Source of the DNA: CAG-632 sp963626805
GTDB taxonomy: Bacteria > Bacillota > Clostridia > Lachnospirales > Lachnospiraceae
Length of the DNA stretch: 64,000 bases
Assembly (NCBI GenBank): GCA_963626805.1
Contig: CAVFXS010000039.1
Span: 27,668 to 91,667 of the forward strand
Direction: 5' to 3'
Every line of letters starts with the position of its first letter. Position 1 is the stretch's first letter. Made by a program: the position numbers and the translations under genes. Shown here piece by piece: positions 27,398-36,320 of this stretch. Below the pieces are notes generated by a model. The model worked only from the letters and a program-made list of their open reading frames with translations, did no database searches and was not told the DNA's origin.

Positions 27398-28783
27398 CTA
27401 ATCCTCTAATTCCAGCACACCACGCATATCGATCAACGGTGCTCCGGTGCCCCGGATATAGTCTCCGGTAATCGTCACGCGTCCGATGCTGTCATCCCGT
27501 GGAATCTGATACATAATATCCAGCATAAACTCTTCAATGATTGCCCGCAATGCTCTGGCACCGGTCTTTTTCTCCATTGCCTTCTCCGCAATTGCCTCAT
27601 AGGCAGAGTCATCAAATCGCAGGTCTACCTCATCCAGACTTAACAGCTTCTGATACTGCTTTAAGATCGCATTCTTCGGCTCCTTCAGGATCCGGATCAT
27701 CTTCTCCTTATCCAGTGCATCCAGTGTATAGATCACTGGCAATCGTCCTAGGAACTCCGGTATCATACCGAATTCCCGCAGGTCCTCAATCGTGACCTTC
27801 TTTAAAATGTTCGGGTCATCATCATATTTATCCTTCAGATCGGATTTAAAGCCGATCGCTGCCTGTTTATTCAACCGTGCCTTAATGATATCCTCCAGAT
27901 CCGGGAATGCACCGCCGCAGATAAACAGGATGTTCTTCGTGTTGACCGTGGTCATCGGCACCATGGCATTCTTACTGCCGGCACCTACCGGTACCTCTAC
28001 CTCAGCACCCTCCAACAGCTTCAGTAAGCCCTGCTGTACAGACTCACCGCTTACATCCCGGCTGTTCGTATTCCGCTTCTTGGCAATCTTATCGATCTCA
28101 TCAATAAATACGATACCCCGTTCTGCCTTCTCTACATCATTATCTGCTGCCGCCAGAAGCTTTGACAGGACACTTTCCACATCATCACCGATATAGCCGG
28201 CCTCTGTCAGTGTCGTTGCATCAGTAATTGCCAGCGGTACGTTTAATAATTTGGCAATCGTCTTAACCAGATAGGTCTTACCACTACCGGTCGGTCCGAT
28301 CATCAGCATGTTGGACTTCTCAATCTCGATATCATCCATACTGTCTGTCAGAACCCGCTTATAATGATTATACACGGCAACCGAAATTACCTTCTTCGCA
28401 TAATCCTGTCCGACTACGTACTCATCCAGCTTTGCCTTCATAATATGTGGTGCCGGAATGGTTTTTAAGCTTAACTCCGGTTCTTCCTTCTTTTCCTGCT
28501 TCTTTTTCTTCTTTACCTTCTGGGACTTCGGAATGTCCTGAATGCCATCCATATTAAACGGCATCTCAAAATTACCCAGATCCATGAACTGCATACCGTT
28601 TCCGTTGCTGAATGTATCAAAGGTATTCTGCATACAGCTCGCACAGATATGAATATTGTTCGGAAGGTGGATCAGCTTACCGCATACACTCTCCGGTCTC
28701 CGGCAAAGGTAGCAGTACTCCTCGTATTCCTTATCCTCTTCTTTATCTTCTGTTTCATTATTTTCAATTATATCGTTTGACAT
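27398..28783 (-). CDS. ClpX-like AAA+ protein unfoldase, divergent paralogue
   Basis: 461 residues, longer than the usual 410-430. An acidic N-terminus is followed by a zinc-binding domain (C24, C27, C47, C50), a Lys-rich linker (about 88-100), and the AAA+ core: Walker A GPTGSGKT (163-170), pore loop GYIG (196-199), Walker B IVFIDEID and sensor RDVSGESVQQ. The ClpP-docking IGF loop is present (310-312). The substrate-binding RKH loop of standard ClpX is replaced by a GAGSKNAM segment. There is no clpP or tig nearby. It is probably a second ClpX, though it could be the only one in this strain. Confidence 0.8.
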   Translation of the reverse strand: MSNDIIENNETEDKEEDKEYEEYCYLCRRPESVCGKLIHLPNNIHICASCMQNTFDTFSNGNGMQFMDLGNFEMPFNMDGIQDIPKSQKVKKKKKQEKKEEPELSLKTIPAPHIMKAKLDEYVVGQDYAKKVISVAVYNHYKRVLTDSMDDIEIEKSNMLMIGPTGSGKTYLVKTIAKLLNVPLAITDATTLTEAGYIGDDVESVLSKLLAAADNDVEKAERGIVFIDEIDKIAKKRNTNSRDVSGESVQQGLLKLLEGAEVEVPVGAGSKNAMVPMTTVNTKNILFICGGAFPDLEDIIKARLNKQAAIGFKSDLKDKYDDDPNILKKVTIEDLREFGMIPEFLGRLPVIYTLDALDKEKMIRILKEPKNAILKQYQKLLSLDEVDLRFDDSAYEAIAEKAMEKKTGARALRAIIEEFMLDIMYQIPRDDSIGRVTITGDYIRGTGAPLIDMRGVLELED

Positions 28784-28816
28784 AGTTTTCCTCCAATGTG
28801 AACCTTTGTTAAGGGA

Positions 28817-28825
28817 ATTATATCA
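28817..28825 (-). promoter_or_regulatory. Extended -10 promoter of the clpX-like gene
   Basis: TGATATAAT on the minus strand is an extended -10 element; no good -35 box is found at 17 bp. It lies about 34 bp upstream of the start codon. Confidence 0.45.
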
Positions 28826-28886
28826 AATATATTTCATGAATTCTATCCATATTTACAGGAAAGTCATGAAAAATCTGTTAAATATG

Positions 28887-28920
28887 AAAAAAGCCATGGA
28901 CCACGCACAAATCCACAGCC
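28887..28920 (-). terminator. Terminator after the pst-phoU-alarmone synthetase operon
   Basis: GGCTGTGGA pairs with TCCATGGCT (with three G-U pairs) around an 11-base loop, followed by a run of U. It begins at the stop codon of the alarmone synthetase gene. Confidence 0.65.
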
Positions 28921-28923
28921 ATT

Positions 28924-29580
28924 TTACATCGTTTCTATTTCTTTCCGTATCCGCATCATATTTTTATCCATCCGAGCGATTTCTTCCGCATATTTCTTTA
29001 ATTCCTTCTGAATGTCCTCGCCCTGAGCCCCGCTTATTTCCCTCTTATAACATAACTGGTAGTCCAGCTGTGCCCAGAAATCCATAGCTACCGTCCGGAA
29101 CTGTATCTCTACCCGTTTCCGTTCACAGCCCGCATCACTGTAGACCGGTACCTCCACGATCAGGTGAAAGCTGTGATAGCCATTGCTCTTAGGTTTCCGA
29201 ATGTAATCCTTTTCCTTTACCACCATCACATCCTCATGTGCCGATATCCGTTTTACGATCTCGTAAATATCATCCTCAAAGAAACAGGTTACCCGGACTC
29301 CGATCATGTCATTTAATTTTTCCGTTGCTTCCGCAAACGTACACTTATATCCCTTTTTCTGAAGTTTCCTGCAGATACTGTCTGCCGTTTTGATCCGACT
29401 GCAGATGTCCCGGACGATCATTCGTCCGTATTCTTCCGAAAGCTCATCCTGAATCATCTGCAGCTTCAGCTCAACCATACTGATCGCGCATTCACATTTG
29501 ATCCGGTACTGGGAGTCTGTCACCGCAGCTTCCATGGCGGCAACCGCTTTTTCCGGATCCTTTGCACTTTTTTTACTCAT
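28924..29580 (-). CDS. Small alarmone synthetase, RelQ/YjbM-like (p)ppGpp synthetase
   Basis: 218 residues with a RelA/SpoT synthetase domain and no hydrolase, TGS or ACT domain. Visible motifs are LNDMIGVRVTCFFEDDIYEI, KPKSNGYHSFHLIVEVPV and VEIQFRTVAMDFWAQLDYQL, and the C-terminal helix is charged. It should transfer pyrophosphate from ATP to GDP or GTP. The ATG at 29580 overlaps the phoU stop by one base (TAATG), so it is the last gene of the phosphate uptake operon. This points to alarmone synthesis when phosphate is low, which is inference. Confidence 0.87.
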   Translation of the reverse strand: MSKKSAKDPEKAVAAMEAAVTDSQYRIKCECAISMVELKLQMIQDELSEEYGRMIVRDICSRIKTADSICRKLQKKGYKCTFAEATEKLNDMIGVRVTCFFEDDIYEIVKRISAHEDVMVVKEKDYIRKPKSNGYHSFHLIVEVPVYSDAGCERKRVEIQFRTVAMDFWAQLDYQLCYKREISGAQGEDIQKELKKYAEEIARMDKNMMRIRKEIETM

Positions 29581-30236
29581 TAATTGATTTCTCCATGCTC
29601 TCCGGTAATTGAGAAGGTTACCCACTGAGCAATGTTGACCGCATGATCTCCGATTCGTTCAAAATACTTTCCGATCATCAGAAGATCTGTCGCCTGTTCG
29701 CCGTTGCTGGCATCCTGATTGATCAGACCGATCAGCTCCTGCTTGATCTTAATAAACAGATCATCGACACCATCATCCATGGAAATAACTTCCTGTGCCA
29801 ATTCGAGATCCTTATTTACAAATGCATCAATACTCTTTACAACCATCAGAATGGTTTCCTTCGCCATCTGCTGCACATGCTCCAGCTTCTTAATATACGG
29901 CGTCCCTTCCATACGAATGGTCAGCTCTGAGATTTCCGCTGACTGCACTGCGATACGCTCCATATCCGTGATCATCTTCAATGCCGATGAAATCATTCGC
30001 AGATCGGATGCTACCGGCTGCTGACAGAGCAGAAGCTTCATACACATGCCTTCAATCTGTCGCTCCTGATTGCTGACATCCGCCGCATACTCGATCACAT
30101 TATGCGCCTTCTCGCCGTCCTTGGTTACCAGGGCAGATACCGCCATCTCAATCGACTGCTCCACCATACTTCCCATTTGAACCATCTGCTGATTCAGGGT
30201 ATTTAACTGTTTTTCAAATCGACTTTGCTTTACCAT
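29580..30236 (-). CDS. phoU: Phosphate transport system regulator PhoU
   Basis: 218-residue all-helical protein of two PhoU repeats. It shows FEKQLNTLNQQMVQMGSMVE at the start and the metal-binding DMERIAVQ and FERIGDHAVNIAQ motifs. It modulates the Pst transporter and the Pho two-component signal. It follows pstB by 21 bp. Confidence 0.95.
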   Translation of the reverse strand: MVKQSRFEKQLNTLNQQMVQMGSMVEQSIEMAVSALVTKDGEKAHNVIEYAADVSNQERQIEGMCMKLLLCQQPVASDLRMISSALKMITDMERIAVQSAEISELTIRMEGTPYIKKLEHVQQMAKETILMVVKSIDAFVNKDLELAQEVISMDDGVDDLFIKIKQELIGLINQDASNGEQATDLLMIGKYFERIGDHAVNIAQWVTFSITGEHGEIN

Positions 30237-30257
30237 TTCTATCCTCCTGTTTCACCA

Positions 30258-31007
30258 TCAACCGAATCGTCCGGTAATATAATTCTCCGTCCGTTTGTCC
30301 TTCGGCATTGCGAACAGTTCCTCTGTATCACTGAACTCGACCACTTCTCCTAACAGGAAGAATGCCGTCTTATCCGAAATACGGGTTGCCTGCTGCATAT
30401 TATGTGTAACAATAATGATGGTATATTTATCCTTTAATTCTACTGCCAGCTCCTCAATCTTCGAAGTCGAGATCGGATCCAGCGCAGATGTCGGTTCATC
30501 CATCAGAATCACCTCTGGCTCGACTGCCAGGGCTCTTGCAATACAAAGTCGCTGCTGCTGACCACCGGATAAACCGAGTGCACTCTTTTTCAGTCGATCC
30601 TTTAACTCATCCCAGATCGCAGCCTGACGCAGAGACCGTTCCACAATTTCATCCAGCTTTGCCGAATTATGAATCCCATGCGTTCTCGGTCCGTATGCGA
30701 TATTATCATACACACTCATCGGGAACGGATTCGGCTTCTGGAATACCATGCCGACCTTCTTACGAAGCAGATTCACATCCATATCCTTATAAATATCCAC
30801 ACCGTCCAGTGTTACCTGTCCGGTAATCTTACAACCTTCCACCAGATCGTTCATCCGGTTTAACGACTTTAATAAGGTCGACTTTCCGCATCCGGATGGT
30901 CCGATAAAGGCACTGATCTGCTTTTCCGGAAGTTCCAGATTGATATTTTTCAAGGCCTTGAAATCTCCGTAATACAGATCCAGGTTTTTTATCTCAAATT
31001 TACCCAT
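30258..31007 (-). CDS. pstB: Phosphate ABC transporter ATP-binding protein
   Basis: 249 residues. Walker A GPSGCGKST, signature LSGGQQQRLCIARAL, Walker B VILMDEPTSALDP and the H-loop IVTHNMQQA are all intact, and the protein matches the PstB subfamily (GMVFQKPNPFPMSVYDNIAYG). It energises phosphate import with PstC/PstA. It lies 20 bp after pstA. Confidence 0.97.
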   Translation of the reverse strand: MGKFEIKNLDLYYGDFKALKNINLELPEKQISAFIGPSGCGKSTLLKSLNRMNDLVEGCKITGQVTLDGVDIYKDMDVNLLRKKVGMVFQKPNPFPMSVYDNIAYGPRTHGIHNSAKLDEIVERSLRQAAIWDELKDRLKKSALGLSGGQQQRLCIARALAVEPEVILMDEPTSALDPISTSKIEELAVELKDKYTIIIVTHNMQQATRISDKTAFFLLGEVVEFSDTEELFAMPKDKRTENYITGRFG

Positions 31008-31027
31008 GCTCCAATTTCCTTTCTTTC

Positions 31028-31960
31028 CTAATTCCCTTTTATAAGCCGCTTTGCGATCAGAGATGATACAAGATTCATCACCAGTACTACCACCAGCAAT
31101 ATAACCGCTGTTGCGTATGCCGGTCCCATATATAGACCCTCTGAGGAAAGTACATACATATGAACCGCCAGTGTACGTCCGGAGGACATCAGTCCCTGAA
31201 CTGCCGGTACGGTACCTGCCGTATACATCAATGCCGCCGTCTCACCGACAATTCGTCCGATTGCAAGAATGACTCCCGAAAGAATTCCGGGCATTGCGGA
31301 CGGAAGTATGATCTTAAACACGGTTCTGAATTTACCCGCACCAAGTCCGAAGCTTCCTTCCCGATAAGAATCCGGAACTGCCATCAATGCTTCCTCTGTC
31401 GTTCTCATAATAACCGGGAGGATCATGATCGCCAGCGTAAAAGCACCGGCTAACATTGACAGTCTCCATTTCAGCTGTGTTACAAAGAACAGCATACCGA
31501 ACAGACCGTATACGATAGACGGAATACCGGTCAGGGTTTCCGCCGTAACTCTTACGATACTTACCAGCTTATTACCACGCTTGGCATATTCTACCAGATA
31601 AACAGCAGCTCCGATACCGAATGGAACCGCAATCACAAGTGCCAGTACTGTCATGATCACGGTATTGATGATCGCCGGCATCATTGATGAATTCTCACTG
31701 TTATAGTTCCATTGGAATAAGCTCCATGAAAGGTTCGGAACACCATTGATCAGAATATATGCAATGATGAATATCAGCACTGCCAGTGTCATGCAGGCGG
31801 CTCCGATTACCAGGATCAGCATGATCAGAGATGTCGGTTTTCTGGTATAGGATTTTAATTTCTGTCCGAATGTCTGCCGGTTGATCCCGACAATATCCGC
31901 AACATTTGTTTCCGGTTCTTCTACCTGCATATTGAAATCTGCTGTTGTTGTCTCCGTCAT
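31028..31960 (-). CDS. pstA: Phosphate ABC transporter permease PstA
   Basis: 310 residues with about six membrane helices and the permease EAA-type loop (REGSFGLGAGKFRTVFKIILP). An N-terminal cytoplasmic tail of about 40 residues precedes the first helix. Its start overlaps the pstC stop by one base, so the two are translated together. Confidence 0.95.
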   Translation of the reverse strand: MTETTTADFNMQVEEPETNVADIVGINRQTFGQKLKSYTRKPTSLIMLILVIGAACMTLAVLIFIIAYILINGVPNLSWSLFQWNYNSENSSMMPAIINTVIMTVLALVIAVPFGIGAAVYLVEYAKRGNKLVSIVRVTAETLTGIPSIVYGLFGMLFFVTQLKWRLSMLAGAFTLAIMILPVIMRTTEEALMAVPDSYREGSFGLGAGKFRTVFKIILPSAMPGILSGVILAIGRIVGETAALMYTAGTVPAVQGLMSSGRTLAVHMYVLSSEGLYMGPAYATAVILLVVVLVMNLVSSLIAKRLIKGN

Positions 31961-32847
31961 TATTTATCCCTCCGTTTCACAATTGAGAAGCACAGGTTAA
32001 TGATCAGGATAAAGACGAACAATACAACACCCGTTGCTATCAACGCCTCTCTGTGTAAATCCTGGGCGTATCCCATTTCTATTACAATATTGGCTGTCAT
32101 CGTCCGGACGCCCTGCAGCAGTCCCTTTGGCATAGCCGGGTTATTACCGGCTACCATGATAACCGCCATGGTCTCACCGATCGCACGTCCGACACCCAAT
32201 ATAATCCCTGCCATAATTCCGGATTTTGCTGCCGGAAGCACCGCCTTGAACACACTTCGTACCGGATCTGCTCCCAGTCCCAGAGAACCCTCATAATAGC
32301 TCTCCGGTACTGCCCGGATAGCGGCTTCCGATACACTGATGATCGTTGGCAGGATCATAATCCCAAGCAAGATTGCTGCCGTTAACAGACTGACACCATT
32401 TCCTCTTGCACCTAATGCATCTGTCAATGCCCGGACAACCGGAACAATGACTACCATTCCAAAGAAACCATATACAACCGAAGGAATTCCTGCCAGTAAG
32501 TCAACTGCCGGCTTTACTACCTTGTAAAGCTTCTTCGGACAGAATCTTGCCATAAAAATAGCGGTTAATAATCCAATAGGAACACCGATGACCAGTGCCA
32601 GTCCTGTTACATAGACTGAACCCAGGATCATCGGTAAGATTCCGTAAATATCATTTCCGGGTTTCCATACCTGCCCACCGAGGAATTTGAAAATACCGAT
32701 CTTGGCCATTCCCGGAATTCCTTTGGTGAACAGGAAGAAACAGATTAACGCTACTGCAAGAATTGACATACAGGCACAGAGTATAAAGATGATTTCCATG
32801 ATTTTTTCAAACACTCGTTTTCTTAATGCTTTTGATTCTTCTTTCAT
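31960..32847 (-). CDS. pstC: Phosphate ABC transporter permease PstC
   Basis: 295 residues, about six membrane helices, with the EAA-type loop YEGSLGLGADPVRSVFKAVLP. It forms the membrane channel with PstA. It begins 47 bp after pstS and overlaps pstA by one base at its stop. Confidence 0.95.
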   Translation of the reverse strand: MKEESKALRKRVFEKIMEIIFILCACMSILAVALICFFLFTKGIPGMAKIGIFKFLGGQVWKPGNDIYGILPMILGSVYVTGLALVIGVPIGLLTAIFMARFCPKKLYKVVKPAVDLLAGIPSVVYGFFGMVVIVPVVRALTDALGARGNGVSLLTAAILLGIMILPTIISVSEAAIRAVPESYYEGSLGLGADPVRSVFKAVLPAAKSGIMAGIILGVGRAIGETMAVIMVAGNNPAMPKGLLQGVRTMTANIVIEMGYAQDLHREALIATGVVLFVFILIINLCFSIVKRRDK

Positions 32848-32894
32848 CTATTTCACCATACCTTAATTGCCATTCATTCTTTATAAAACCGCTA

Positions 32895-33857
32895 TTACTT
32901 TAATTCATCCCACTTTGTCAGCTCGCCTACATAGATGGACTTGATCTGATCCTTGGTAATGTCTGTTAATGGGTTTGCATTGTTTACGATGACTGCAATA
33001 CCATCCTTTGCGATAACAGTTGCTTCAACACCCTGCTCTGTCTCAGAATCCTTTAATTCACGGGATGCCATACCGATATCACAGATACCGTTGATCGTTG
33101 ATTCAACACCGGTGGTAGAATCTGAGGTCTGAATCTCGATGGTTGCATTTGGGTTTACGGATGCGTAAGCTTCCTTTAACTTCTCCATAACCGGTGATAC
33201 GGATGAAGAACCGGCTACTACGATCTTACCCTCTGCCTGTGTAGATTCAAAAGAACCGCTTGATACATCTACATAACCTTCATCAACGATTACCTTCTGT
33301 CCGTCATCACTCATGATGTAGTTGATGAAATCCTGTGCCGCATCACCGACAGTACCCTTTGTTACAATGTTAAACGGTCTTGATAATGTATAATCACCAC
33401 TCTTTACATTCTCAGCTGTTGCTTCTACACCGTCTACGTTCAGTGCTTTTACATCCTTGTTCAGAGAACCCAGTGAAATGTATCCGATGGAATATGTATC
33501 ACCCTTAACGGTACTCATCATAACGGATGTATTATTTGTGATTGCTGCATCTGTTGTAGTATTATCTACCTTATTGCCATCTGCATCCTTCTCCTCAACA
33601 CCTGTTAACTCGATGAATGCTCCTCTTGTACCGGAACCATCTTCTCTGGATACTACATTGATATATTTTGTATTATCAAAATCGCCGGTTGCTGCATCAT
33701 TTCCTGCATCGCTGGATGCTTCTGACTCTGCTGAACTTGCATCGCCGGAACCTGCTGCTGAAGATACATCAGATGTTCCTGCCTGACTTCCGCATCCTGC
33801 CAGACAACCTGCTGCCATTGCCGTTGCTAAAACTACGCCTAAAAATTTCTTTCTCAT
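32895..33857 (-). CDS. pstS: Phosphate-binding lipoprotein PstS, circularly permuted
   Basis: 320 residues. A lipoprotein signal with lipobox LAGC (C22) and a Ser/Ala/Asp-rich linker to about residue 60. Then the order is unusual: residues 60-200 match the C-terminal half of ordinary PstS (SREDGSGTRGAF, IGYISLGSL, FINYIMSDDGQKVI). Residues 207-320 match the N-terminal half (VVAGSSSVSPVMEKL, CDIGMASRELKDSE, GIAVIVNNANPL, IYVGELTKWDEL). The ligand-binding motifs GSSS and RxxGSGT are kept. The ATG at 33857 follows GGGAGAATTTATT. First gene of the pst operon, behind Pho boxes. Confidence 0.92.
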   Translation of the reverse strand: MRKKFLGVVLATAMAAGCLAGCGSQAGTSDVSSAAGSGDASSAESEASSDAGNDAATGDFDNTKYINVVSREDGSGTRGAFIELTGVEEKDADGNKVDNTTTDAAITNNTSVMMSTVKGDTYSIGYISLGSLNKDVKALNVDGVEATAENVKSGDYTLSRPFNIVTKGTVGDAAQDFINYIMSDDGQKVIVDEGYVDVSSGSFESTQAEGKIVVAGSSSVSPVMEKLKEAYASVNPNATIEIQTSDSTTGVESTINGICDIGMASRELKDSETEQGVEATVIAKDGIAVIVNNANPLTDITKDQIKSIYVGELTKWDELK

Positions 33858-33943
33858 AATAAATTCTCCCTTCTGGACGCCCACGCGTCCAACCAATCTT
33901 TTTTCTCAAGTCTCACTTGACGTTTAGAAGAATACCGAACCTG

Positions 33944-33994
33944 TGTAAAATCTATTACCTCCGGAATGTAAAATCCGTGTAAGTTTTTTGTAAC
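33944..33994 (-). promoter_or_regulatory. Pho boxes upstream of pstS
   Basis: Minus-strand hexamers GTTACA (33994-33989), CTTACA (33983-33978) and TTTACA (33972-33967) are spaced exactly five bases apart, and another TTTACA lies at 33949-33944. This is the 11-bp tandem pattern TTWACA-N5-TTWACA bound by PhoP in Firmicutes. PhoP/PhoR genes are not in the window. Confidence 0.8.
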
Positions 33995-34033
33995 CCGGGT
34001 CGTACAGGCATCCTGCATTTCCCTCATCAACAT

Positions 34034-34073
34034 AAAAAAGACGGCTGCCTGATCCTTTCTCAGACAACCGTCT
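34034..34073 (-). terminator. Terminator after the ABC exporter operon
   Basis: On the minus strand AGACGG-TTG-TCTGA pairs with TCAGG-CAG-CCGTCT, followed by a run of U. It closes the ATPase-permease unit upstream of the Pho boxes. Confidence 0.82.
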
Positions 34074-34103
34074 CTTTTCACTCATCATTATTTCCATGCA
34101 TTC

Positions 34104-36320
34104 CTACTCTAATGGACATTTTAAACTTTCCACCATATCAACCTTTTTCAGCTTTCTGCCTGCCAGACAAAGTCCCAGCACATATGCCACTGCTACGATT
34201 CCCAGACTGACCAGAATAGTCACAGGCTTCACCGGAAGTCCCATGTACATGCCGGATGATTTTGCAGCTGATGTCATCATGGAATAGGCCGTGAGATATC
34301 CCAGTGGTACTCCGATCAGAAATCCGATCGGTACCAGAAGATGATTGGCTGTCAATGCAAACTGCCGTACCTCTTTATCCCGGTAGCCTAACACCTCCAG
34401 CATGGAAATATTTCTGCTGCTCTCTTCCACGATCATACCGGACATCAGATTGATCATCAGAAGACAGATCACAACTCCCAGCACCTTCAGTATCTGTAAT
34501 ACAATACCGGAGGTCGCTGACAATGTCCGTACCTGGGTCTCATAATCCTCCAACGAAGCATTCTTCTGAAGCAGCTCTGCCGGAATGTCCAGCTTCTCCT
34601 TGCTGATGATCACATTATATTCTTCCGGAGATCTGCCCAGCGCCTCCGCCACATTCTCTTTACTCGTTAATATCAGCTGTAACACATCATTTTGTACAAT
34701 TCCGCTTATAATAACCCTCGTCTCCTGCATGGTAACGGTATTATAAAAGACAAACTCATCTCCCGGTTCGATTCCGTATGTCTTCGCAGCCGAGCTTGTC
34801 ATATAATACTCACCGTATACCGGTGCTGATCCATCCGCAGTCTCATGAAAAATATCATTATCCTTATCATAACCGATCAGATTGAATCTTGAATCATCTA
34901 CACTTGCTCCGAAGCTTACATCAAATACGGCATCCCCGCCATATGGATTTTCTGTCTGATAATTCTTAAACCCATATTCATATTGCCCGCCAAGCATAGC
35001 AAGCGGCACCTTTTCCTTCAACAGGTTATTCCATGCATCCTGGAAGGATCCACCCAGTACAATGCAAAGGGTCGCAACCGCAATTCCGATCACCAATGTC
35101 ATACTCCGTGACGCATTCATCATCACTGCCCGGATATTATAAAGTAGTCTGAGATTGGCATGACTGTTCCGGAATACCCGGACCCGTTTCTCCTTCTGCA
35201 AGCCCTTTAACAATGCTACCGCATCCGTCTTCAATGCTCCGTTCAAAACCAGGAATGACACCAGACCATATACCACGATTGGGAACAGCACCGCAATACA
35301 TACATAGTTCCACGGTATCATGACCTTATACGGCGTGTACTCCATAAGCTGGAAATAAAATTCACAGAATAGCCGTGCAAACGGAATACTGCCTGCAACA
35401 CCGAGAATATCGCCAACCACTGCCGGAATCATACCATATACCATGTAATGGCGGATCAGCTCACCCTTCCGGTATCCAAGCGCCATCAGCGTACCGATCG
35501 TCTTTCCCTCCCGCTTTACCATTCGCATAAGCACCATGGCAATCACGGCAACTACAATGATCATAATGATCGGGGCATAGAGTGAAAACTCGGCAACCAG
35601 ATCGTCCGCCTCACTGTAGATCATACTGATTCTGGAATTAGACTCCCGCTCCAGATATTCCTGTGTTCCGTATTTCTCATAGATTTCCGTACGGAATGCT
35701 TTCTCCATTTCCCGGTTTCCGTAACGGACCGAATACTGTTCGGTCCGCTTTCCGAAGGTCTCCAGATCCTCCCGGCTCAGGATCCCGATTCCGAATCCAG
35801 CCTTATCCGGTACATTCTCCGTCAATTCATAAAGCATGACTGCGTAATCCGATTTCATGATCAGTCCGCATACCGTAAACTGCTTCTGATCCAGCTCGAT
35901 CGTGTCTCCTAGCGCAATATCATTTGCCTTTGCATACCGGTATGTAAGCAGGATCTCTCCCGGCTTTGCCAGATCCCGGCCTTCCAGCACCGTATAATAA
36001 TCCATCTTTTCCGTTGGTGCAAATAGCCGCAATCTCGTATCCTGATAGGTCCGGTCCACATATTCCTGCCTCTCCAGCGTCAGATCATATGTATTCTCCA
36101 GCGCCTTTAATTCATCCTCGCTGATTGTCGTCTGTGTCTGAAAGCTTCCGTCCTCGATCTTTGTCTCTTCGTAATAGACATCCGCCCAGTGATACAGAGT
36201 TTTGCTGACCGAAAAGGCTCCGATCAACAGCATGACCGTAATTGCCGTCAGAATACTTCCCGTCAGATAAAACGACAGATTCCGTTTGATACTTCTTGTG
36301 ATTTTTCGTTGTAAAGTCAT
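34104..36320 (-). CDS. ABC transporter permease, FtsX/MacB type
   Basis: 738 residues with an N-terminal helix, a large extracytoplasmic domain (about 45-255), then two FtsX-type three-helix blocks (around 255-365 and 620-738) separated by a second large domain. The layout matches clostridial exporters for peptides, antibiotics or lipoproteins. The substrate is unknown. Its start overlaps the ATPase stop by one base. The pair has a promoter overlapped by TTAG-N6-CTAA, the same palindrome found at the feo genes, so metal-linked control is a possibility. Confidence 0.88.
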   Translation of the reverse strand: MTLQRKITRSIKRNLSFYLTGSILTAITVMLLIGAFSVSKTLYHWADVYYEETKIEDGSFQTQTTISEDELKALENTYDLTLERQEYVDRTYQDTRLRLFAPTEKMDYYTVLEGRDLAKPGEILLTYRYAKANDIALGDTIELDQKQFTVCGLIMKSDYAVMLYELTENVPDKAGFGIGILSREDLETFGKRTEQYSVRYGNREMEKAFRTEIYEKYGTQEYLERESNSRISMIYSEADDLVAEFSLYAPIIMIIVVAVIAMVLMRMVKREGKTIGTLMALGYRKGELIRHYMVYGMIPAVVGDILGVAGSIPFARLFCEFYFQLMEYTPYKVMIPWNYVCIAVLFPIVVYGLVSFLVLNGALKTDAVALLKGLQKEKRVRVFRNSHANLRLLYNIRAVMMNASRSMTLVIGIAVATLCIVLGGSFQDAWNNLLKEKVPLAMLGGQYEYGFKNYQTENPYGGDAVFDVSFGASVDDSRFNLIGYDKDNDIFHETADGSAPVYGEYYMTSSAAKTYGIEPGDEFVFYNTVTMQETRVIISGIVQNDVLQLILTSKENVAEALGRSPEEYNVIISKEKLDIPAELLQKNASLEDYETQVRTLSATSGIVLQILKVLGVVICLLMINLMSGMIVEESSRNISMLEVLGYRDKEVRQFALTANHLLVPIGFLIGVPLGYLTAYSMMTSAAKSSGMYMGLPVKPVTILVSLGIVAVAYVLGLCLAGRKLKKVDMVESLKCPLE

